Assembly: GCA_963747535.1 (NCBI GenBank) | Contig: CAVVFX010000017.1 | Span: 682,001 to 746,000 of the forward strand | Length of the DNA stretch: 64,000 nucleotides | DNA from: CAVVFX01 sp963747535 | Lineage (GTDB): Bacteria; Acidobacteriota; Terriglobia; Bryobacterales; Bryobacteraceae | Direction of reading: 5' to 3' | Shown: in pieces, positions 45,224 to 53,409 of the stretch | Layout: every line of letters begins with the position of its first letter | Position numbering within the stretch: position 1 is the first letter of the stretch | Program-made: the position numbers and the translations under genes | Notes under the pieces: generated by a model | Told to the model about the DNA's origin: nothing | Seen by the model: the letters and a program-made list of their open reading frames with translations, nothing else | The model's database searches: none

Positions 45224-45556
45224 TCAAGCTAGGTCGATGACACGCTCAATCGCGGCCATGACGAGTTTGAACTCGCCCACCTCGCGAGCCATCTGTTTGT
45301 GGCCCTCGGCCGTCAACCGGTAGTAGCGCGCGCGGCGGTTGTTCTCCGTTTGTTTCCACTCGGCCGCTACCCAGCCTTTGAGGAGCATCCGCTGGAGGGC
45401 TGGATAGAGCGAGCCTTCCTCCACCTGCAGCACATCCTCGGAAATCTGTTGAATATGCTGCGCCAGACCGTAGCCATGCATCGGCCCCATGCGCGCGAGC
45501 GATTTCAGGATCAACATATATAAGGTGCCGGGCGGAATCTCGGGCCTGTTTCCCAT
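45224..45556 (-). CDS. PadR-family transcriptional regulator
   Basis: From the ATG at 45556 the protein has 110 residues. It has the PadR winged-helix signature: LYMLILKSLARMGPMHGYGL, then the wing EEGSLYPALQRMLLKGWVAAEW, followed by RRARYYRLTAEG and a C-terminal dimerisation helix. The frame is open further upstream, but the upstream residues do not fit the family. The gene ends 4 bases before the ADOP-type permease start, so the regulator probably controls its own operon. The effector is unknown. Confidence 0.92.
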   Translation of the reverse strand: MGNRPEIPPGTLYMLILKSLARMGPMHGYGLAQHIQQISEDVLQVEEGSLYPALQRMLLKGWVAAEWKQTENNRRARYYRLTAEGHKQMAREVGEFKLVMAAIERVIDLA

Positions 45557-45991
45557 AGCCTGACTATACGACAGTTGGACTATGGAAAGGCGCGGACGGT
45601 TAGTCGGACCGTCCGGTTTCTCGCCATTTTTCCCGCGTTTGCGGCGCTGGAACCACCGCAGCGGCGCACAAATCCACATGCGGCATACATCCAAGCAGTT
45701 GAAAACAACGACTCTCCAAATCCGTGATCACCTGCTTTGGGCGCAGGTGTCGGGGTTCAGATCTCCCCGCCTCGACCAATAGAATCAATTAGCTGCAAGT
45801 CGTTCTTGGCATCTAAGAACCACTGTAGATCATTCTGTAGATACGGAATCCCTTGAGACGGCCGTCGCGGGTTAAATGATCACCCATCGAGGTCGGGAAT
45901 GTACAGAATCAGGTCGACGCTTTCAATCTCGACAGCGCCGTAAGCAACTTCTGGGCGCACACCTTAGCCTTCTCGGGAGTCTCGGCGTCAT

Positions 45992-46415
45992 TCACGACGT
46001 GGAAACCAGAAAAGGACGGCTCATAGGCAAGACTTTTTCCATAGCCTTCTTCCAACTGCCAAATCGCCCACGGATAGCGCCAGAACTAGCGACATTTGAA
46101 GCGCGGTCAAAATCATCCTTGGTCAGAATCTCGGTTCCGAGCTGGGCATGAACCCGCTGCATCTCAGCCAGGAGATCGGCTTCATCCACGCCCCTGCCTG
46201 CCTGAGCCGTCATCTTTTGGCTCAGCTTTCTCCAGTGCTCCCTTCCATCCTCCAAACCGCCGCTGGATCGCAGACGCTGATACCCGTCCTGACAATCGCT
46301 GAAACGCCTTCTTTGTCAGCGGTCCACAAGAATGAGCGGCGGCAACCCGCCTGATCTCATTAAGTAATCGTTCGTCGGTGTAGGAGTCAAGGAAGCTGAT
46401 CTCAAAGCGGCTCAT
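45992..46415 (-). pseudogene. homing-endonuclease-associated repeat (HNH_repeat) protein, frameshifted
   Basis: Two copies of the roughly 50-residue repeat that accompanies HNH and homing endonucleases are readable. The first (from ATG 46415) reads DERLLNEIRRVAAAHSCGPL, then SASAIQRRFGGWKGALEKAE. The second reads EADLLAEMQRVHAQLGTEIL, then SSGAIRGRFGSWKKAMEKV. They lie in different frames, and a single-base shift near 46220 (at the codons after ALEKAE) joins them. After the second, another frame continues as YEPSFSGFHVVND to a stop near 45909, perhaps a third piece. No HNH nuclease motif is present. This is probably a decaying mobile-element passenger. Confidence 0.65.
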
Positions 46416-46916
46416 TGGCCCCGATTATAGAACGACTCATGTGGCGATGACAGGTTCGGTGTCTCTAGCGGCAGATTTGGTTGTGTGAAGTATATCAATG
46501 TCCTTTTAATTTAAGCGGTGGCCTCGAAGACCAGGATCTTGGCAAATTGGGTAGTGGGTTCGTCCGGAACCGCTGCTGTAGAGTCCATGATGAGAGTGCT
46601 TATGGACGACCTTCGTAAGTGTCTCGTAATCAAGGGAGTAGAAGATGTGCATTAGTCAAACCTCAGCGGGGAAATCGAAAAGAGCACTTCCTCACGAGCT
46701 CCCACCAGCCTACTTCATATAGCGATTTTCCTTGACGGGACCCAACCTATAGAGGGATCATCACGAAAGATGGTCGCCCTTTGTCATCAACAGACGCGGC
46801 TGGTCCGCAGCGTGGAACTAGGTGTCGTTCTGCGGAATTCATCGCAATGATGGTGAGGGAGAGCACAGGCCCACCGAAAGAATATATGGACATTCGCCTT
46901 ATGTTCGCCTAACATC
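46416..46916. other. 500-bp non-coding stretch before the HD-YwgA cassette
   Basis: It is visibly more AT-rich than most of the window, with no coding frame that I can support. It must hold the promoter of the HD gene. The whole 45700-48990 patch differs in base composition by eye from its neighbours, in keeping with acquired DNA. Confidence 0.5.
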
Positions 46917-48218
46917 ATGATGTACTTGCCCGGCGAGAACGAGCCAACACAGCGAATCCGGTGTCCCGTGCACGGCTTCATCACATTTTCGAAGAATGAG
47001 CGGAAGGTCATTGACCATCAGGTGTTTCAGCGATTGCGGCATGTCCGCCAACTCGCTATGGAGTACCTCGTATACCCCGGTGCAGTGCATACCAGGTTCG
47101 AGCACAGTCTTGGGGTAATGGAATTGGCCACCCAGGCGTTTGACCGCCTCTTGAAGCGCCATAAGGAAGAGATCGTCGAAGATCTAAGGAAGGTACCTGA
47201 GCTGAGTGAGGATACCATCGCAAAGTCACGGCAGGTGGCGCGGCTAATGGGACTGCTCCATGATATCGGGCACCCGGCGTTCGCGCACGCAGGGGAGAGC
47301 GGCATTCCTGGAAAGAAGAAGCATGAGGACGTTTCCATTCATGTGATCTCGAACGTCCTTAGCGGCGTGCTTGACGGCACGTTTTTCGCTGGCTGTTCCG
47401 CCGTCTTGGTACGACTGATTCAGCAGTCCCCGGAACTCGCGTTCCTCGGGCAACTGGTTTCCGGCGAACTGGATGCCGACAGGGCAGATTATCTCCTTCG
47501 GGATTCGCTGCACTGCGGGGTTAGTTACGGCCATTACGACTCCGACAGGATGATCCAGTCGCTCACGCTTATCGAAGACCCTGACAGCGGGAGACTTCAA
47601 TTGGCCCTGGATCGCGGAGGAGAGCACACGTTCGAGGCTCTGATTCTGGCGCGGTATCAGATGAACACTCAGGTCTATTTCCACAAGATCCGCCGCATTT
47701 TCGACCACTACCTGGAAGAGTACAGCCAACAATGGGGCCCTGAAAACTACAGAAGCCTCGACGACGTCCTTCTCCATGACGACATGTCGGTCATGATGGA
47801 CATTCGGGGGGACGCACGTCGGGACGGTCCAAGACGACAATGGGCCTCTCGGATTGTCGAACGCCGCCATCACCGTGTCGTTCATGAGACAGGTGACAAC
47901 GCGGATCGGGCCAAGCTTGAGCGCGCAGGGCGCATTCTCAAACAACTTCGGAAGACGTACGGCACGATTGATTTTTATCTGGACGATTCGCCGGTATCGA
48001 TTTACAAGCTCTCGATACCAGGTGAGCAGGAAGAACCTCAGGTTCAGCACCTTTACATCAAAGAGCGTAACGGAAACCTGGTGCTGTTGGCGCATGAGAG
48101 CGCAATCATCAGCAAAATTCCGAAGCGGGTGCGGACCGTCCGCATCTTCGCCGACGGAGATGAGAAGACGCTGGCTGAAATACGGGATTACGTGAGCAAT
48201 CTGGAGAAGACCATATGA
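46917..48218 (+). CDS. HD-domain phosphohydrolase (dNTPase/SAMHD1-like fold)
   Basis: The 433-residue protein has the HD hydrolase core of the SAMHD1/dGTPase group. His63 is in RFEHSLGVMEL, His115-Asp116 are in LLHDIGHPAFAHAGES, and the distal acidic ligand lies in GELDADRADYLLRD (about 184-196), the family 'LDxDRxDYLxRD' block. The metal ligands are therefore all present. The C-terminal part (about 250-430) has a helical region and a strand-rich tail. Relatives include Bacillus YwfO-like proteins that hydrolyse deoxynucleotides; the substrate here is not known. The stop overlaps the start of the next gene by 4 bases (ATGA), so the two are coupled. Another ATG lies one codon downstream. Confidence 0.85.
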   Translation: MMYLPGENEPTQRIRCPVHGFITFSKNERKVIDHQVFQRLRHVRQLAMEYLVYPGAVHTRFEHSLGVMELATQAFDRLLKRHKEEIVEDLRKVPELSEDTIAKSRQVARLMGLLHDIGHPAFAHAGESGIPGKKKHEDVSIHVISNVLSGVLDGTFFAGCSAVLVRLIQQSPELAFLGQLVSGELDADRADYLLRDSLHCGVSYGHYDSDRMIQSLTLIEDPDSGRLQLALDRGGEHTFEALILARYQMNTQVYFHKIRRIFDHYLEEYSQQWGPENYRSLDDVLLHDDMSVMMDIRGDARRDGPRRQWASRIVERRHHRVVHETGDNADRAKLERAGRILKQLRKTYGTIDFYLDDSPVSIYKLSIPGEQEEPQVQHLYIKERNGNLVLLAHESAIISKIPKRVRTVRIFADGDEKTLAEIRDYVSNLEKTI

Positions 48219-48781
48219 CGACGAACAGCGAACTCGTCTATTCCAACAACATACGATCCGCCTTTCTGACGGCCATTGTCGCTGCTTTTCAGGAGCATCA
48301 CCCGAGCTCGTACTTGGGCAGGACCGCGATGCAGAAGCTGACCTATTTCGTGAAAGCATTAGGAGTGCCGGTCCCTTGTTCATTCGGGATCTACACCTAT
48401 GGGCCTTACTCTGATGCCGTCACGTTCACGGTTGAATCCCTCCTGGCCGATGACGTCATCCAGGACAGGAGTCAAAATCCCAAGTACTCCAATTACCGCC
48501 TGGGAACGAACTCCGATGAGATACTTCGGACTTTTGCGGATGATCTGGAACCGTACGAAGGCAGCATAAACCAGGTGGTCAAGGCGCTTGGGGCGTTTTC
48601 TCCGAGCGAGCTTGAGTTGATCGCGACGCTTCATTTCATCGCAAAGCGACAGGCTCAGACGTTGCAGCGAGTGTCGAAGAACTCCGTCATGCGCGAATTC
48701 AAATCGGTTAAGCTCGACAAATTCCCAGATGCAGAGATCGAGACATGGTTCGACGCCCTTAAAGGGGCCGACCTAATTTGA
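48215..48781 (+). CDS. YwgA-like protein paired with HD phosphohydrolase
   Basis: The 188-residue protein has a YwgA-type core: LGRTAMQKLTYFVKALGVPV, then FGIYTYGPYSDAVTFTVESL, and a winged-helix-like continuation with DDVIQD. The 'GRTxxQKLxYF ... YGPYS' block also resembles the SocA/Panacea group found in antitoxins, but that link is only by eye. In Bacillus subtilis ywgA is, as I recall, next to the HD gene ywfO, so the pair looks conserved across phyla. The coupled 4-base overlap supports a stoichiometric complex. Function unknown; a regulator or antidote for the HD enzyme is one option. Confidence 0.72.
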   Translation: MTTNSELVYSNNIRSAFLTAIVAAFQEHHPSSYLGRTAMQKLTYFVKALGVPVPCSFGIYTYGPYSDAVTFTVESLLADDVIQDRSQNPKYSNYRLGTNSDEILRTFADDLEPYEGSINQVVKALGAFSPSELELIATLHFIAKRQAQTLQRVSKNSVMREFKSVKLDKFPDAEIETWFDALKGADLI

Positions 48782-49010
48782 ATCGAGAGGCTCCTGAGGA
48801 AGTTTTCCGCCGAGTGGCATCGATCCCTTCGGGCTGGCTGTGCCAAAGCATCAGCGTCAATCCAGAGTCGCAGTGACCCGGCCTTCCGAAAAATCGTCCC
48901 AGCTTCTTCAACCACTTCCAGCCAGTCAACGCTAACTCCCAGCTTGACCTCCCGCTACAAATTAATCAGGAAGTGAATCCCACGACCTAATTCATTTGGA
49001 AAGGCTTCTC

Positions 49011-49646
49011 ATGTCAACACCAGCTCAAGCCACAGCGAACCTGGCCAACGCCCAGCACAGCACCGGGCCCCGCACCGAAACCGGTAAAGCGGTATCGTCT
49101 CAAAACGCCCTGAAACACGGCCTCACCGCCCAAACCGTCCTGCTCCCCGGAGAGGACGAAGCCGCCTATCGCAAGATGTGCGAAGGCACGTTCGAAAAGT
49201 TTGCACCCGCCTGCACCCCGGAGCAGGAACTCATCCAGCTTCTCTGCGACACCCAATGGCGGCTCAGCCGTTGCGGGCGCATTGAAGCCGCCATCCTCTC
49301 GGCCGACGTCGTGGACTTCAGAGCCATCGACATCATGAGCAAACACGAGGCCCGCTTAAAGAAACAATACTCCGTCACCCTCAACGAAGCCCGGGACATG
49401 ATCGACCTCCGGTTGCAACGGGAACAGTCCGAAATGAGGGAGGCCATGAGTGTCCGGCGCGCCGATCAAATCAACGGCTGCACCACCAACTTAGAGGACC
49501 TTGGCTTCGTTTTTTCAGTCGCGCAAGTAGACGCTGCGATCCGTAACGACGACACTCTCGTCGGGGCCAAAAAAGCTGCTTCGCGCGACCGCTTGAGCAC
49601 CATGCCGGGCTGGGCCGCCTTCCAAAAAGACATCTTGGGTCGCTAG
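49011..49646 (+). CDS. STGPxTxxGK-family protein, function unknown (copy 2)
   Basis: This 211-residue protein is a paralogue of 7269-7934. The shared start is ANLANAQHSTGPRTETGKAV, then NALKHGLTAQTVLLPGEDEA, and the central WRLSRCGRIEAAIL corresponds to WLSLRAWRLQ in copy 1. The C-terminal half differs: instead of a proline-rich tail it has charged helices (KHEARLKKQYSVTLNEARDM) and ends MPGWAAFQKDILGR. A GGAAAGG element lies 6 bases before the ATG; an in-frame TTG at 48996 is less likely. It is next to the HD-YwgA cassette but has its own leader. Confidence 0.75.
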   Translation: MSTPAQATANLANAQHSTGPRTETGKAVSSQNALKHGLTAQTVLLPGEDEAAYRKMCEGTFEKFAPACTPEQELIQLLCDTQWRLSRCGRIEAAILSADVVDFRAIDIMSKHEARLKKQYSVTLNEARDMIDLRLQREQSEMREAMSVRRADQINGCTTNLEDLGFVFSVAQVDAAIRNDDTLVGAKKAASRDRLSTMPGWAAFQKDILGR

Positions 49647-49791
49647 GTTGCATTGGCTTCGTTTTCTTAACCTGGGCGCAGCCCTCGAAAAGCTACCCAA
49701 GTTCCTTGACAATTGAATAAAAGCATCCTGCCGTAGGCCCGGAAACCTGCGCGGGCCGTGTAGCAGCACTCGCATACTCTAATAAGTAAAC

Positions 49792-52254
49792 ATGTCCCGC
49801 GATACCTTGGTCGATTTCTTCACCGATCTTAGTGCCATCGAGGGCGAGTTCCTGGTCTACGATAACGGCTATCGTCCGCAAACCTTTCGTTATAGCGAGA
49901 TGGCGGGGATGGCTCGCGCTTTCGCTCTCCGTTTGCGCGCATCCGGGATCCGGAAAGGCGATAAAGTCCTCATCTGGTCGGAGAACCGGCCCGGATGGAT
50001 TGCAGCGTTGTGGGGCTGCATTCTTGATGGAGTGATTCTCGTGCCCCTCGACTACCGCGTTTCTGCGGAGTTCCTTCTGCGGATTTCGCAGCTCGTAGAC
50101 GCCAAGGCGCTGTTGATCGGAGATGAGGTGGCTCGCCCGGAAGGTTTTACGGCACAGGTCTGGCATCTCACCGGGATCGAACAGCAGTCCGCGGAAGTGC
50201 TCGATCGCGTCACCGATGTCGCGGCGGAAGACACCGTGCAAATCGTCTTCACTTCCGGCGCGACCGCCGAACCCAAAGGTGTCGTGATCACTCACCGGAA
50301 TCTTCTGGCCAACATGGTTCCGGTCGAGCGGGAGATCGACCGGTACAAAAAATACGGCCGGCCGTTCTTCCCGTTGCGCTTCTTGAATCTGCTTCCGCTC
50401 AGCCATCTGTTCGGCCAGGCCATGGCGACTTACATGCCGCCGATGCTGGCCGGCGTGGTCATCTTCATGAAGAGCCTCGACCCGGGAGAGATTATCCGCC
50501 AGATTCACACGCGGCGCGTCTCTGTGCTGGTGTGCGTGCCCAAGATGCTCGAAGTCTTGCGCGGATATGTGATGTCGCTCTTTCCCGAAACCGCGGCATC
50601 GCCGAAGCCCGGCCCCTGGTGGGTGCAATGGTGGCGTTATCGCCGTATCCATAGCGCCTTGGGCTTCAAATTCTGGGCGTTCGTAGTGGGCGCCGCGCCG
50701 CTCGATGCCGAACTCGAACAGTTCTGGTCGCGGCTTGGTTTCCTGGTCATCCAGGGCTATGGTCTGACCGAAACCGCGCCCATTGTCACCTTGAATCATC
50801 CGTTTCATGCGCGCAAAGGCACGGTCGGTAAGCCCATCGCCGGTGTCGAAGTGAAGATTGCTCCCGATGGCGAAATCCTGGTCCGCGGCGCGAACGTCAC
50901 CAGCGGTTACTATCAGGGCCCCGATGCCGCCACTGAGGTGATTGACGACGGCTGGCTCCATACCGGCGATCTCGGTGAACTCGCACCGGATGGGAGCCTG
51001 CTGGTGCATGGGCGCAAGAAAGATGTAATCGTCACGCCCGAAGGCCTCAACGTGTATCCCGAGGATATTGAACGAGTCCTCGAAAAAATGCCGGGCGTCA
51101 AAGAGGCTGCGGTGGTCGGACCCGACCGGGTCCATGCCGTCCTTGTGCTTACGCCTGGAGCGAATCAGGAGGAGATCCCCAACCTCGCGAACCAGAAGCT
51201 GGAGGATTCCCAGCGCATCCGCACGGTCCATGTTTGGCCGGGCGAATCGCTGCCGCGCACCGACGGAACCGGGAAACTGAAACGCGTTCAGATTCGCGAA
51301 TGGCTGGCCGGTGGGACTCCTCACTTGCCTTCATCCGCGAGCGGAGCGCGCGAAGGAGGTGTTCTGGAGTTGCTGCGAAAGCTCGCGCCGGGGCGTACGA
51401 TCACTCCCGAAACCACCTTGGAGGACCTTGGGCTGAGTTCGCTGGAGCGCGTCGAACTCATGAGCGGGATTGAGCAACGGCTCGGTGGCGCGCGGGACGA
51501 AGCGGCATTCGCCGGCGCAAGGCGTGTGTCCGATCTGCTCGACATTCCGGCTGCGCCGCCGGAGACCATTGAAAATTTTCCCCGCTGGAGCCGCTCGTTT
51601 GCCGCCCGGGCGTTGCGTAGAGTATTCCTGCCCACCGTGATATTTCCCCTCGCGCACTATTACGCCCGGATCGACATTCACGGCCGTGAGCATCTGGCAG
51701 GCCTGAAGGGTCCGGTGATCCTGGCTGCCAACCATCAGAGCTACCTGGATGGTCCGGTCATCACGATGGCTCTACCCAAGCCGTTGCGGTATCGCGTTGC
51801 GCCGGCCATGTCGAAGGAGTTCTTCGCGGCGTATTTTCATCCCGCGGGACACCCGCTGGGCAAACGGCTCCTGCGCGGCCTTCAATATTACCTGGCGGTT
51901 CTAGTCTTCAATGCATTTGCGCTTCCGCAACGGGAGTCGGGCGTAGGCGCGGTGATGCGTTATGCCGGAGAACTCACCGGAAGCGGCCTTTCGATCCTGA
52001 TTTTCCCCGAAGGAAAAATGACGGACCACGGCGAGATCGCACCATTTCAGCCGGGCGTGGCGCTGTTGGCTTCCCGTTTATCCCTGCCCGTTGTGCCGAT
52101 ACGGATCAGGGGGCTTGAAAAGGTGCTGCACAGAAAAGCCAGGTGGGCGACGCCCGGTCCCGTCCAGATCACCTTCGGCCCGCCGCTCCGCCTTCCCGCC
52201 GGAGATTGGCGCGACCTGGCCGGCCAGGTCCAAAACGCCGTCGAGCTCCTGTAA
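49792..52254 (+). CDS. acyl-AMP ligase - acyl carrier domain - PlsC-type acyltransferase fusion
   Basis: The 820-residue protein has three parts. Residues about 1-510 are an AMP-forming acyl-activating enzyme (P-loop FTSGATAEPKGVVITHRN, core GYGLTETAPI, hinge HTGDLGELAPDG, GRKKDVIVTPEGLNVYPEDIE). Residues about 525-590 are an acyl carrier domain with DLGLSSLERVE, in which Ser550 is the expected phosphopantetheine site. Residues about 600-815 are a PlsC acyltransferase with the H648-x4-D653 motif (NHQSYLD) and FPEGKMTD. The E. coli Aas protein has the reverse order and no internal carrier. A self-contained enzyme that loads and transfers an acyl chain to a lysophospholipid or similar acceptor is the likely reading. 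Confidence 0.9.
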   Translation: MSRDTLVDFFTDLSAIEGEFLVYDNGYRPQTFRYSEMAGMARAFALRLRASGIRKGDKVLIWSENRPGWIAALWGCILDGVILVPLDYRVSAEFLLRISQLVDAKALLIGDEVARPEGFTAQVWHLTGIEQQSAEVLDRVTDVAAEDTVQIVFTSGATAEPKGVVITHRNLLANMVPVEREIDRYKKYGRPFFPLRFLNLLPLSHLFGQAMATYMPPMLAGVVIFMKSLDPGEIIRQIHTRRVSVLVCVPKMLEVLRGYVMSLFPETAASPKPGPWWVQWWRYRRIHSALGFKFWAFVVGAAPLDAELEQFWSRLGFLVIQGYGLTETAPIVTLNHPFHARKGTVGKPIAGVEVKIAPDGEILVRGANVTSGYYQGPDAATEVIDDGWLHTGDLGELAPDGSLLVHGRKKDVIVTPEGLNVYPEDIERVLEKMPGVKEAAVVGPDRVHAVLVLTPGANQEEIPNLANQKLEDSQRIRTVHVWPGESLPRTDGTGKLKRVQIREWLAGGTPHLPSSASGAREGGVLELLRKLAPGRTITPETTLEDLGLSSLERVELMSGIEQRLGGARDEAAFAGARRVSDLLDIPAAPPETIENFPRWSRSFAARALRRVFLPTVIFPLAHYYARIDIHGREHLAGLKGPVILAANHQSYLDGPVITMALPKPLRYRVAPAMSKEFFAAYFHPAGHPLGKRLLRGLQYYLAVLVFNAFALPQRESGVGAVMRYAGELTGSGLSILIFPEGKMTDHGEIAPFQPGVALLASRLSLPVVPIRIRGLEKVLHRKARWATPGPVQITFGPPLRLPAGDWRDLAGQVQNAVELL

Positions 52255-52265
52255 CAACTGCCGTG

Positions 52266-52310
52266 GGGCAGACCATCGTCTTTTGTGGTCTGCCCGGCTG
52301 CGAAGCAGCC
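52266..52310 (+). repeat. GGGCAGACCA hairpin repeat with second small hairpin
   Basis: A perfect 10-bp stem gggcagacca/tggtctgccc (52266-52295) is followed by ggctgc-gaa-gcagcc (52296-52310). It begins 11 bases after the stop of the acyltransferase fusion, where a REP-like mRNA-end or terminator role is plausible. The remaining bases to 52479 hold no gene. Confidence 0.88.
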
Positions 52311-52479
52311 GTTTTTAGCGGCTTGCCGCTATACAGAGTAGTTCGTGCGGGGCCTTGCCACGGCCATACGGGACTAGCCGTGGTCCAGTGCCGGAGTACG
52401 CCAAAGGTCGGAAATGTAGAAACTCGGGTGCGCTGGCGAAAGCCTGCGATGGTCAGCCTGCTACGTTAAATGAATACCT

Positions 52480-53409
52480 ATGTCGAACGGGAACGCGATC
52501 AGCGTTGAGGGGCTTACGAAAAGCTACGGGACCTTTCAGGCAGTGAAGGGCCTCGAGTTCGAAGTCCACGAGGGCGAAGTCTTCGGCCTGCTGGGTCCCA
52601 ACGGCGCCGGCAAAACCACTACCGTCGAGATTCTCGAAGGACTCCGCCAGCGCACTGCGGGCGATGTCCGCGTTCTGGACTTTGATCCGGATCGTCAGAA
52701 GCGCGACCTCAAACAACGCATCGGAGTCTGCCTCCAGGCCACCAACCTGCCCGACAAGATCACCGTCAAGGAAGCCCTGGACCTCTTCGCATCTTTTTAT
52801 ATCCGCACCATCGACGGCGGCCAATTGCTCAAGCGGCTCCAGCTTTGGGACAAGCGCAATGCCGGCTACGCCACCCTTTCCGGCGGCCAGAAACAGCGTC
52901 TCGCCCTGGCCATGGCGCTGATCAACGATCCGCAGTTGTTGTTCCTCGACGAGCCCACCAGCGGTCTCGATCCCCAGGTCCGGCTCGAGATCCGCGACCT
53001 GCTCGAAGGACTCCATCGCGAAAAACGCACCATCTTTCTCACCACCCACTACATCGAGGAAGCCGAGCGGCTGTGCGACCGCGTCGCCATCATGGATGCC
53101 GGACGCATCATCGCCATCGGCACGCCGCGCGAGTTGCAGGAACGCAGCCTCGGCCAGTCGACGATAGAAGTATCCTGGGACCGCGCGCTCTCGCATGACG
53201 ACGTCCCTCCATGGACTGGCGCCGTCTCTTCTACCCTAAACGCGGACGGTCGCGGCGTCACCGTCATTTCGGCCCAGCCGGCCCGCACCTTGGTCGAGAT
53301 CTTCAAATGGATTGATCACCGCGGCCTGGAGATTGAGGATGTACATCTGAAACGGCCCACTCTGGAAGACGTCTTCATCGAACTCACCGGAAAGAAGCTT
53401 CGCGAATGA
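52480..53409 (+). CDS. ABC-2 type transporter ATP-binding protein
   Basis: The 309-residue ATPase has a full set of motifs: Walker A GPNGAGKTT, the Q-loop CLQATNLPDKITVKEAL, the signature LSGGQKQR, Walker B LLFLDEPTSGLDP and the switch His in TTHYIEEA. The C-terminal about 80 residues form the small domain common to drug and Nod-type exporters. It overlaps the permease gene by 4 bases and is the energising partner of that protein. The substrate is unknown, and an export direction is likely for the ABC-2 class. Confidence 0.95.
   Translation: MSNGNAISVEGLTKSYGTFQAVKGLEFEVHEGEVFGLLGPNGAGKTTTVEILEGLRQRTAGDVRVLDFDPDRQKRDLKQRIGVCLQATNLPDKITVKEALDLFASFYIRTIDGGQLLKRLQLWDKRNAGYATLSGGQKQRLALAMALINDPQLLFLDEPTSGLDPQVRLEIRDLLEGLHREKRTIFLTTHYIEEAERLCDRVAIMDAGRIIAIGTPRELQERSLGQSTIEVSWDRALSHDDVPPWTGAVSSTLNADGRGVTVISAQPARTLVEIFKWIDHRGLEIEDVHLKRPTLEDVFIELTGKKLRE

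Noticed and set aside
49693..51324. 543-codon minus-strand open frame
   Set aside because: It is antisense to the AMP-ligase gene, whose motifs are unambiguous; composition (Asp/His/Gln-rich) is typical of a shadow.
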